Shown one piece after another: positions 1-7,471 of a stretch of DNA of 64,000 nt. The translations under genes were made by a program, and so were the position numbers. The stretch spans positions 1 through 64,000 of the forward strand of contig CAZLQF010000002.1 of NCBI GenBank assembly GCA_964561545.1, in the 5' to 3' direction. The DNA is from CAZLQF01 sp964561545. GTDB taxonomy: Bacteria > Bacteroidota > Bacteroidia > CAILMK01 > CAYYUA01. A model generated the notes under the pieces. It searched no databases. It saw nothing but the letters and a program-made list of their open reading frames with translations, and was not told the origin of the DNA. Position 1 is the first letter of the stretch, and every line of letters begins with the position of its first letter.

Positions 1-37
1 GGTTTACAGAGGATTTCATTTAATGTGTTTAGCTTTT

Positions 38-70
38 AAAACAAAAAATTAGCAGCTAATTTTTTGTTTT
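38..70. repeat. 33-base near-perfect palindrome
   Basis: Two 16-base arms are exact reverse complements around a single central A at position 54. The left arm is rich in A and the right arm ends in a T-rich run, so transcription from either side would give a hairpin followed by a T-rich tail. It could be a bidirectional terminator for a gene lying before the window, or the end of a lost mobile element. Nothing further in the sequence decides between these. Confidence 0.55.
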
Positions 71-71
71 G

Positions 72-245
72 ATACACCCCCGACAGAAAAATCATCACAG
101 GGTTACTTTGCTGACGCTATCGGTACAGCATCGTTCCGATTATGAAAAAGTATTTAGCCTTTTAGTATCTCGAAAGTTCGGTTTAAAGGGTAAAAAAATT
201 GCTATTAATCAAAAACAGCAATTAGAGGCCTTGGCAGAACTTTAA
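72..245 (+). pseudogene. Possible 3' gene remnant, unknown family
   Basis: A reading frame without a usable start runs to the TAA at 243-245. Its last 35 or so codons read like real protein (a charged stretch ending QQLEALAEL), while the part before about position 130 does not. I do not recognise the family. It may be the tail of a truncated gene, placed just after the palindrome at 38-70. It is too short to assign and may be chance. Confidence 0.25.
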
Positions 246-316
246 TCATAAGCTAACATGATGCAAATCATTTTACTTGGCAATGGTTTTATGTTGATTC
301 GTTGTAAAAATTGACT

Positions 317-982
317 ATGAAAGAATCAACGCAAAAAACAAATAAAGATTCTTCGAAAACGCCCTTCACAACTTTCCTATCCTATTTTTATCAAAATACC
401 CAAAGGTTTAGTGAAGGAGCATACTTGTTTCAAGCAGGATCTGCGTTAGATAACATATACTACTTAAAGCGTGGAGTCATTAAACTTCAATGCTTTCACG
501 GAAATGAACCAGTTACATTCTACCTGGCACGGCAGGGTGATTTTCTTGGTTTCAATGATGTTTTCCATAACCATGAAACTTATACAATTTCAGCTTCTGC
601 CCTCTTAGAGTCCCAAACAGGTTTTATTACTATCAATCAATATATTCAAATTATGAGGTCAAACCCTGCACTCACCATTGAGATACTAAACCGGATCAAT
701 CAACAAATCAACCGTATTGAAAAGCAAAGCGTTTTTACCTATCAAAAAGATGCTAGAAGTAAAATACTTGGGCTTGCTTCAGAGCTTATAGCTGAATTTG
801 GTTTAAACTCGAAAAATTTTTTGAACATTCCTTTAAGCCCTGAGGATTTGGCCGGTCTATCAGGAATTAGCAAAACATACATGCGAAAACTTTTACCGAT
901 TTTTCGTAAAGAAGGACTTTTAAGATCCAGTAATAATAAGCTTCAAATATTAGATCCCTCCAAATTTATTCAGCAACGATAA
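317..982 (+). CDS. Crp/Fnr-family transcriptional regulator
   Basis: A cytoplasmic DNA-binding regulator of about 221 residues, the usual length for the family. The N-terminal half (about residues 20-125) has the cyclic-nucleotide-binding beta-roll pattern, including YYLKRGVIKL and the ARQGDFLGF turn. The C-terminal half (about 150-215) is a winged helix-turn-helix with the recognition-helix pattern LAGLSGISKTYMRKLL. No cysteine cluster of the FNR iron-sulfur type is seen, so the ligand is unknown. A TTG six bases upstream (311) could serve as start, but the ATG at 317 is preferred. It stands alone; the next intact gene is 646 bases downstream. The assignment to family is firm; the regulated genes cannot be told from sequence. 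Confidence 0.85.
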   Translation: MKESTQKTNKDSSKTPFTTFLSYFYQNTQRFSEGAYLFQAGSALDNIYYLKRGVIKLQCFHGNEPVTFYLARQGDFLGFNDVFHNHETYTISASALLESQTGFITINQYIQIMRSNPALTIEILNRINQQINRIEKQSVFTYQKDARSKILGLASELIAEFGLNSKNFLNIPLSPEDLAGLSGISKTYMRKLLPIFRKEGLLRSSNNKLQILDPSKFIQQR

Positions 983-1303
983 TTTTGCAAAGCGTGGTTA
1001 TAATAGCTTCATATTCGTGAGATTTGGCATAGGCAGACAGCCCTTCCTTATTGCGATCTTTTAGCTCAAACCCAAATTTTTTATTCCATTGAGAATAACT
1101 GATAATTTTATGCCTTACCCAATTTTATCGGGTAAATACGAAACCCATTAACCAATAATACTCGGAACCTGAAGGGCTCCCTAATAAGGAAAATTTTTTG
1201 GAATTTCCATACCGGTGATCATTCTAATAATCAACACCCGTCTATTCCATAGTAGGTATTTATTGGGATCAAGACTTATCTCACTAATGCCATATACATC
1301 TAA
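966..1303 (-). pseudogene. Decayed minus-strand gene remnant
   Basis: Read on the minus strand, the stretch 1303 down to about 1184 encodes protein-like sequence (DVYGISEISLDPNKY, then NRRVLIIRMITG). A TAG at 1181-1183 and further stops interrupt it. After a change of frame near 1125 it resumes as about 50 clean codons ending in KIIVAE and a TAA at 966-968. That stop lies inside the 3' end of the Crp-type gene on the other strand. Two frames, several stops and no start mark it as a broken gene. I do not recognise the family. Confidence 0.5.
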
Positions 1304-1362
1304 CTATTTATGATCTAAATCATGTTTTTATCTACTTTTTGCTTATTACTTCGTATTAAATT

Positions 1363-1405
1363 AAAAGCTTTTTAAGGCTTTTATGATTTATGAGCGAAAG
1401 CTCAT
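1363..1405. other. Two adjacent small hairpins, one with GAAA loop
   Basis: AAAAGC (1363-1368) pairs with GCTTTT (1377-1382). Eight bases later ATGAGC (1390-1395) pairs with GCTCAT (1400-1405) around a GAAA tetraloop. They sit between the decayed gene and the FabH-like gene. They could be part of a 5' leader, a small RNA or a remnant terminator. No coding sequence is visible at 1304-1628. Confidence 0.3.
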
Positions 1406-1628
1406 CCAATTAAAAAATGGTAGAAAAAATTTTTTAAAAGGCCGTTTAACTTATTAAACAGACCAATGGTTCTACAAAAATGAGATCGCTTTTCTTTACT
1501 ACTTTCATCACTGCCTATTTAACACCTACCAATAAAGGTTTTAATTGTTTGTTTTCCGATAATTCAATAAAGCTTTGAATTGGTTATTTTGTCTTTTTGA
1601 TATTGCACAAGCATCAGAAATTTTGAGT

Positions 1629-2702
1629 ATGATTAACAGCGTTATTACCGGAACAGGAAGATTCATTCCTTCAAGGCGTATTAAGAATGAAGATTTTTTG
1701 AACCACGATTTTTTTGACGATTCAGGTAAAAAAATCGCAACACCTAATAAAGCAATCCTTGAAAAATTCAAGGCCATTACCACCATTGAAGAAAGGCGTT
1801 ATGTTACGGATGATCTGGTCACTTCCGACATAGCTTACTATGCGGCCCAGGATACGATCAAAACAGCAAAAGCGGACCAAGAATCCCTGGATTACATTAT
1901 GGTTGCTCACAATTTTGGGGATGTGTCCAAAACCAATCGTTCCTCAGATTTTGTACCCTGTTTAGCTGCCCGGGTGAAAAAGCATTTAGGGATTGAAAAT
2001 CCAAATACCATTGCTTTTGACTTACCATTTGGGTGCCCTGGCTGGTTACAGGCTTTTATTCAGGCGGGCTACATTTTAAAATCCGGGGATGCTAAAAAAA
2101 TCTTAACCATTGGTGCCGAAACCTTATCTAGGGTTTCAGATCCACACGACCGGGATAGTTTACTTTACAGTGACGGTGCGGGTGGTGTTCTTTTGGAAAG
2201 CCGGGAGGGTAGTGCCAAACAAGGGATATTAGGCCATAAAAGCCGCTCCGATACCCAACAATACTCCCACATGCTTTACATGGGTAATTCTAACAACCCT
2301 TGCTATAAAAAATCAGACCGCCTGTTCCTTAAAATGAATGGTCGAAAACTCTACCAATATGCCCTGGAAAATGTCCCCCTTGCTATTCAAGGCTGCTTGG
2401 AAAAAACAGGTTTATCCTTAGGTGATATCGACAAGGTCCTATTACATCAGGCCAATGGTAAAATGGATGAAGCCATATTGGAAAGGTTATTCAGCCTCAA
2501 TGGCATTGAGCAAGTTCCGGCACATATTATGCCCATGACAATCAAGGCCTTTGGAAATTCCTCGGTTGCAACCTTACCAACATTGCTTGACCTTATCCAA
2601 AAAAATGAACTAAAAGATCAACAAATTAAAGCAGGGGACAATGTAGTTCTGGCTTCCGTAGGAGCAGGCATGAATATCAATGCATTGGTTTACAAGTTTT
2701 AA
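1629..2702 (+). CDS. 3-oxoacyl-ACP synthase III family protein (FabH-like)
   Basis: A thiolase-fold ketosynthase of 357 residues that would condense an acyl-CoA or acyl-ACP with malonyl-ACP, as FabH does when starting fatty acid synthesis. Numbered from the ATG at 1629, the catalytic triad is visible: Cys136 (in PFGCPGW), His273 (in LLHQANGKMDEAI) and Asn310 (in FGNSSVATLP). An 18-codon upstream extension opens with a non-ATG codon and does not look like the family, so the internal ATG followed by INSVITGTG is chosen. FabH is usually about 320-330 residues; the extra N-terminal block (SGKKIATPNKAI) is like the longer Bacteroidota KAS III versions. The gene is not in a fatty-acid cluster, so it may be an auxiliary enzyme acting on a specialised acyl chain. 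Confidence 0.85.
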   Translation: MINSVITGTGRFIPSRRIKNEDFLNHDFFDDSGKKIATPNKAILEKFKAITTIEERRYVTDDLVTSDIAYYAAQDTIKTAKADQESLDYIMVAHNFGDVSKTNRSSDFVPCLAARVKKHLGIENPNTIAFDLPFGCPGWLQAFIQAGYILKSGDAKKILTIGAETLSRVSDPHDRDSLLYSDGAGGVLLESREGSAKQGILGHKSRSDTQQYSHMLYMGNSNNPCYKKSDRLFLKMNGRKLYQYALENVPLAIQGCLEKTGLSLGDIDKVLLHQANGKMDEAILERLFSLNGIEQVPAHIMPMTIKAFGNSSVATLPTLLDLIQKNELKDQQIKAGDNVVLASVGAGMNINALVYKF

Positions 2703-2743
2703 CAATACCTAAAAAAACTCAACCACTTTTAAAAACCGTTCTG

Positions 2744-3232
2744 ATGAAATACTTGATCGCAGTAGCCATCCTTTTATCCTCTTTGGCAGGGTGTGGCCAA
2801 AATGAACAAAATAACAGCCAAAAGCAAAATAGTGAGCAACCAAGTAAGGTTCACCAAAAAAAAGAAGCTAAGCAGCATAAAGCAGAGAAGGACGGTAAGA
2901 CCTTGCAGCTCAATGATGGTCAAAAATGGGAAACGGACATTTCTACACGCAAAGGCATGCATAACATCGATAGTTTGTTAACCACTTATGACCAACGTCA
3001 AGCCTTAAATTCCACAGACTACAAAAGGGTGGGAGAACAGCTAAAAAGCGAAATGCAGAGGATTCACCAAAAGTGCTCCATGGAAGGACAAAGTCATGAA
3101 GAGCTCCATAAATTTATTAACAAAATACACCCTCATATTCAAAACCTCATGGCTGGGAACATCCTAAAAGCTATACAATCTTTCGAAAAGCTTAACCTAT
3201 TATTGGAACAGTATAAGGAATATTTCCACTAG
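2744..3232 (+). CDS. Putative lipoprotein, unknown function
   Basis: A 162-residue protein with a lipoprotein signal: Met-Lys-Tyr, a hydrophobic core and the lipobox LAGC with Cys17. The next 40 residues are a low-complexity Gln/Lys/Glu linker. The C-terminal 100 residues are predicted mainly helical (IHQKCSMEGQSHEELHKF, then IHPHIQNLM) with several His residues and one Cys, which might bind metal. It begins 41 bases after the FabH-like gene on the same strand and may share its transcript. No family is recognised. Confidence 0.65.
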   Translation: MKYLIAVAILLSSLAGCGQNEQNNSQKQNSEQPSKVHQKKEAKQHKAEKDGKTLQLNDGQKWETDISTRKGMHNIDSLLTTYDQRQALNSTDYKRVGEQLKSEMQRIHQKCSMEGQSHEELHKFINKIHPHIQNLMAGNILKAIQSFEKLNLLLEQYKEYFH

Positions 3233-3557
3233 GATACTCAACAGATTTAATAACCAGATTGATGATGAAACTGTCTTTTCTCTGTAAAAGAACAGTTTAG
3301 ATTAATTGAAATAACCTTTAGCTGGTCGGGTAGCTTTAGAACCAATAGTTTTTTATAAGGTTAGTAAAGGCGTTCGGTTTTGATAGAAAATGGTAATATT
3401 CAAGTCTGATGAACCTTTAAGAGAAGAGGGCTTGTATGATAAATAATCCAAATTAGCAACGTCCTTTTTAAAAGGTAGTCCTAATAATAACAGCCACCAA
3501 GTGTACTGATGGCTGCTATTAGATCGCAATGAAGATAAATGGCGATCAGGAAGTTCC
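3233..3557. other. Intergenic region with a weak hairpin
   Basis: This gap separates two convergent genes. The only structure noticed is a weak inverted repeat around 3501-3525 (CAGCCA with TGGCTG) followed on the minus strand by a TA-rich run. It might terminate the fasciclin gene. The short open frames here do not look like protein. Confidence 0.3.
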
Positions 3558-4148
3558 TTAATTTTCCGGCAGGATAACTTTATCCACAACGTGGATCATA
3601 CCATTGGATGCTTTAATGCTTTTGATAACCTTGGCATCTTTGATCATCAGATCCCCGTCTTGAACTTTTAGTGGCAAATAGTCACCGTTGGCCATGAATA
3701 GCTCCTGGTTTTTGTTTGCCATTTTTTTCAACCTATCCTGTTTATGGCCCACTGGAGCAACATGCCTTTGTAAAAGATCAGCCAATTTTTTTTTGTTTTC
3801 GGGCTTCATCAAAGATTTTAAGCCTTTTTCAGGCACTTTCTGAAATGCTTCATCCGTAGGAGCAAAAACTGTAAAGGGTCCTGGGTTGGAAAGTGCATTC
3901 TCAAGCTCAGCAGCTTGAACGGCCTTTGCTAATGTACCATGGGCATCGGAGGCTAAAGTGATCTGAAGGACGTTTCGCTGGGATTCGTCATCTTTTACAT
4001 TGGCTAAACCGGAGTTTTCCTTTTCAGATTGGTTGTTTTTTTCTTGTTGAGCTGTTCCTGATTTTTGGCCCTCATTATTACCGCTGCTGCAAGCGGATAA
4101 AACAAAAGAGGCCATGATTGCTATAAAAGGAATAATTTTTAATACCAT
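3558..4148 (-). CDS. Fasciclin (FAS1) domain lipoprotein
   Basis: A 196-residue surface lipoprotein. The signal peptide ends in the lipobox LSAC (Cys20), followed by an acidic, Asn/Ser-rich linker. From about residue 60 to the end lies one FAS1 domain, with its two hallmark conserved blocks: PFTVFAPTDEAFQKVP and, near the end, SNGMIHVVDKVILP. FAS1 domains mediate adhesion to matrix or polysaccharide. The length matches the single-domain bacterial form. The gene stands alone and is divergent from the radical-SAM pseudogene. Confidence 0.9.
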   Translation of the reverse strand: MVLKIIPFIAIMASFVLSACSSGNNEGQKSGTAQQEKNNQSEKENSGLANVKDDESQRNVLQITLASDAHGTLAKAVQAAELENALSNPGPFTVFAPTDEAFQKVPEKGLKSLMKPENKKKLADLLQRHVAPVGHKQDRLKKMANKNQELFMANGDYLPLKVQDGDLMIKDAKVIKSIKASNGMIHVVDKVILPEN

Positions 4149-4477
4149 AGTGTATAAATTTTTAATGAATGGTTTGCTTTATTATTTCCTCCAAAGGTGA
4201 CTGTTTCTAAAAATCTATCCTATGATAAAAATCATAAGCTTTCTTTCTTCGTAGAATTGCCCTGGATTGCCAATTCTGTGATTTAAATATTCAAGTATTC
4301 AATAACCTTTTAACTCCCTATCATCAAAAGTTCACCTTATAGGTTTGACAACCCGGAATTCTTGTTCTAATGGGAATTTAACCTTAATTAGGCTATTAAA
4401 CCTTGATAGGATCACCATCATTTTTTAAAAGCAATCGCAACGCTTTTTTTGCTAAAGCCATTTAACAAATAATTCCT
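4149..4477. other. Divergent intergenic region
   Basis: It holds the promoters of the fasciclin gene and of the radical-SAM remnant. On the minus strand the complement of 4193-4200 reads TCACCTTTGG, one base from the -7 motif TAnnTTTG, but no matching -33 element is seen. No gene or RNA is recognised. Confidence 0.3.
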
Positions 4478-5034
4478 ATGACCCACTTCCTATATCAAAA
4501 GAAACCCTGGTTTATCTATTGGGAATTAACCCGAAGCTGTCAATTAGCTTGCAAGCATTGCCGGGCCGAGGCTATTAAAGAGCGAAATCCCTTAGAACTG
4601 ACTTATCATGAATGCCAGCAATTAATTGAACAAATCAAAGGTTTCGGCCAACCTTACCCTCATCTCAACATTACCAGAGGCGACCCGCTTAAACGGCCGG
4701 ATTTTTTCCAAATTTTAGCAGATGCCATCCAGGAGGGTATTCCAGTTTCTATATCGCCAAGCGGTACTTATGCGCTTGGTTACGAAAGTATCAAACGCTT
4801 TAAAGATTTAGGCGTCAAAGCCATCTCCCTTAGTTTAGATGGAGCAACAGAAGATTCCCATGATACCTCCGTGGTGAGGAAAATTGCTTCCGATTGACCA
4901 TGGAAACAGCGCATTGGGCCAATGATATCGGAATGCCTCTTCAGTTTAAAACATTGGTTTGTTCAAAAACCAAAGACGAATTGCCAAACTTGTTCAATTT
5001 ATTATTGCCTTTGTCTTCATCGTTTTATTATTGA
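4478..5034 (+). pseudogene. Frameshifted, truncated radical-SAM protein
   Basis: The N-terminal part matches the radical-SAM/SPASM group: the iron-sulfur motif CxxxCxxC is visible as CQLACKHC near residue 20, followed by LKRPDFFQIL and ISLSLDGATEDSHDT. At about 4867 one base appears to be missing. Reading on in the +1-shifted frame restores family-like sequence (FRGEENCFRLTMETAHWAND, then IGMPLQFKTLVCSKTKDELP) up to a TGA at 5032-5034. The usual GGE/GGDP SAM-binding motif is changed to RGDP. The C-terminal half, with the SPASM cysteines of a protein normally near 350-380 residues, is absent. Frameshift, motif loss and truncation together indicate a dead gene. Confidence 0.75.
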
Positions 5035-5267
5035 CCTTGATCAACAAGAGTCCAAGGTGGATCGGCCTTGTAATAGTTTTAATTTATATCTTATTTACTG
5101 GGTTTGGAAAGTAGTTGTGAAAGGTCGTTTCGATCAATTGATGATTGGTGAAAATCTTATAATTGATCATGAGCTTAGGTATTAACGTTATTCGCTAAAC
5201 AATCCTTATAAGTTGTACCCGAACGCCTGACAATTACTTACAGGCTTGGTGATCAAATCCGCCAATT

Positions 5268-7109
5268 CTATTGCTTTATGAACTTTTTATGAAACATTGC
5301 TCCTCTTCGAGTGGTAACCCTTAAAATATAACTACCTGATTCAAGGCTATTCACGTCAATCGAATGGGTAGCCTCTGGATCTAAACTAACAACGCTCAAC
5401 TCTCTTCCATTCAGGTTATAGATTTGGGCTTTTGTTAATGCAGTTTGTTGATCTATTTTAAAATTCAAACTTTCCTTTACAGGATTGGTCAAGAGCGTAA
5501 TCTCCGGGGTTATTGTTTTCTGATAATCAATGGCAATAATTTTTGAATATTCATGACTGCCATCAAAGTCCACTTGTTGAAGCCGGTAATAATTGGTACC
5601 TGCATGAGGGTTCTCATCCTTGTATTGATAATGGGTTTCATTCAGGGAATTACCCTGTCCGCTTACCGATCCTAATTTCTCAAAGTGTTCACCGTTTGAA
5701 GATTTTTCTATAACAAAATGGCTGTTGTTTTTCTCTGATGCGGTGGTCCATTTCAAGTCAACGTGTTGTTTATGTTTACTTCCACTAAAACTCAACAATT
5801 CAACCGGTAATGGACTGTTGTTGTCATCTTTGGTACCCAATGTATAATAACCATTTTGGAGGTTATTACCCGAAACATCAAACTCAACGCGGTTATCACC
5901 GATAAAACTTTTGCTATTAACAGAGACTTCTGTAAATTGGTTGGAAGTACTATTGCGGAACAAAAGCGTATAATCACTTGCATTGCCGGAAGGCCCTTCT
6001 GAAAACCCAGCATCCTCAAAATCAAAGGTAATGGTAAGGTCTACCCCATTGCTATTGGCATTTTTTTCCTTATACCATTCCCGCTTCCACCTGCTTTTTA
6101 CGCCATTTGGCAAGTCTGAAATAGTGGTACCAGAAGCGTTGTCATGACCAACATGGATAAACTCATTGTTTATATCCAGGGTGGAGTTGATCGCTTCCAT
6201 AACAAACCCACCTGAATTCGCACTTGTATTTTTTTGGCTCTGATTATTGGCCCTCCCAATACCAGCAATTTGATGCTTGTAACCGGATTGTTCAGTATAC
6301 TTGTCACTGCTTATGGATATATTATACTTGCCACTTAGGTAATTTTCCAGATTGATCCTTTCAGCATTGTTGATATCATCATAAAATATTGCGGATTCCA
6401 CCAAATCCCCATCGAAGTAACGCTGATTGGTACTGCGGTTTCTTCCAAACCTGAACAACTCGTACCTCCTCATTAAGTCACTGCCAATGCCTACGCCTTT
6501 TATGTTACTTCCATTCCGGTAGAAGTGCAGGGCATCAGATGGGACTGTTGTTCTTCTAATAAATAAAATGGAGTAATTGGCATAATCCCCTAAATCACTA
6601 ATGGTAACACGTTCACTTGCACCTAATATTATTAGAGAATCTGGGGGGTTTTGGTTATCCGCAGAAACTTGAATGTTTTCTTTATTGGGTTTTGTACTAT
6701 TAGCGTCACTGCTGGAAAAGATGGAGGAATAATCGGTTAAATTACCGTTTTGCTTAACTACAAATACCATGGCAAAATTTGATTCAATCTTACTGTTAAA
6801 CCCGCTGCTTTCAAGCCATTCATTATTGGTTTGATCAAATCTGATAACAGGATGGCCATTCAAAGTATTGGGCAGATATTCTGGCTGATTGCCCGAATTT
6901 CCTTGGTCAATATGATTGTCATAACCCGATTGGTCCGCCCATTGGGATACGTTACTCCCATTTTGAGTGACCCCTGTGTTAGGTTCAAGCCACAATCGCA
7001 AATCAGTCGTTCCATCTGTATTTTCAACACCTCCAGGGCCTTTTTGTGCTAAAAGACAAAGAGGCATACTAATTAAAAACAACAACCAAACACACCGAAA
7101 TATATGCAT
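5268..7109 (-). CDS. Secreted LamG-like protein with T9SS sorting domain
   Basis: A 613-residue exported protein. It has a Sec signal peptide (to about residue 22, ending CLLAQ) followed by a concanavalin/LamG-like beta-sandwich (about 30-260: DLRLWLEPNTGV, WADQSGYDNH, HPVIRFD). A middle region is typical of Bacteroidota surface proteins (YTEQSGYKHQIAGIGR). Next is a fibronectin-like stretch (LLSFSGSKHKQHVDLKWTT, YRLQQVDFDG). The C-terminal 75 residues form a type A T9SS sorting domain (NPVKESLNF, YNLNGRELS, LESGSYILRV, KKFIKQ). Such proteins are moved across the outer membrane by T9SS and anchored or released. The substrate or partner is unknown. Confidence 0.85.
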   Translation of the reverse strand: MHIFRCVWLLFLISMPLCLLAQKGPGGVENTDGTTDLRLWLEPNTGVTQNGSNVSQWADQSGYDNHIDQGNSGNQPEYLPNTLNGHPVIRFDQTNNEWLESSGFNSKIESNFAMVFVVKQNGNLTDYSSIFSSSDANSTKPNKENIQVSADNQNPPDSLIILGASERVTISDLGDYANYSILFIRRTTVPSDALHFYRNGSNIKGVGIGSDLMRRYELFRFGRNRSTNQRYFDGDLVESAIFYDDINNAERINLENYLSGKYNISISSDKYTEQSGYKHQIAGIGRANNQSQKNTSANSGGFVMEAINSTLDINNEFIHVGHDNASGTTISDLPNGVKSRWKREWYKEKNANSNGVDLTITFDFEDAGFSEGPSGNASDYTLLFRNSTSNQFTEVSVNSKSFIGDNRVEFDVSGNNLQNGYYTLGTKDDNNSPLPVELLSFSGSKHKQHVDLKWTTASEKNNSHFVIEKSSNGEHFEKLGSVSGQGNSLNETHYQYKDENPHAGTNYYRLQQVDFDGSHEYSKIIAIDYQKTITPEITLLTNPVKESLNFKIDQQTALTKAQIYNLNGRELSVVSLDPEATHSIDVNSLESGSYILRVTTRRGAMFHKKFIKQ

Positions 7110-7471
7110 AACCTAATGCATTTTATTGTAAACTGTTATTCGAAGATACAATGCGTTAACTATCAATCTAAAACAATTCGATGAAATCCTTTTACAGAAA
7201 GCTAAATTAGCCACTGTTTATAGATGAATAGGTGTTCAAGCACCAGTGCCTTCAATGTACTAACCTAAACATATGTAATATTCTGTATATCAAGTATTTA
7301 AAACAATATTCAGGGCTTAAGATTTTATTGGATTTGCTTAGGGTTTTTACGGTAATTTTTATCCAGCAATTTTTTTCCTTCCTTTAACCATTCAAAATCC
7401 CAATTAATCGAATTAACACGTAGAAATTTGTTAAATTAATTTTGTTTGTACCTTGAAAATAAAAAGATAAT
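7110..7471. other. Divergent intergenic region between two secreted-protein genes
   Basis: This AT-rich stretch carries the promoters of the two flanking genes. A -7-like box TAATTTTG lies at 7437-7444, 27 bases before the ATG at 7472, but no TTTG is found 19 bases upstream of it. No open frame here looks like protein. Confidence 0.35.

Noticed and set aside
3580..3588. A further exact DnaA box
   Set aside because: It lies inside the fasciclin coding sequence and is single; one or two are expected by chance.
3353..3589. Minus-strand 78-codon open frame
   Set aside because: It overlaps the end of the fasciclin gene, has no recognisable motif, and its composition is not protein-like.
4922..5185. 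Plus-strand 87-codon open frame
   Set aside because: Its translation shows no recognisable feature, and it lies across the tail of the radical-SAM remnant, where another frame carries the family sequence.
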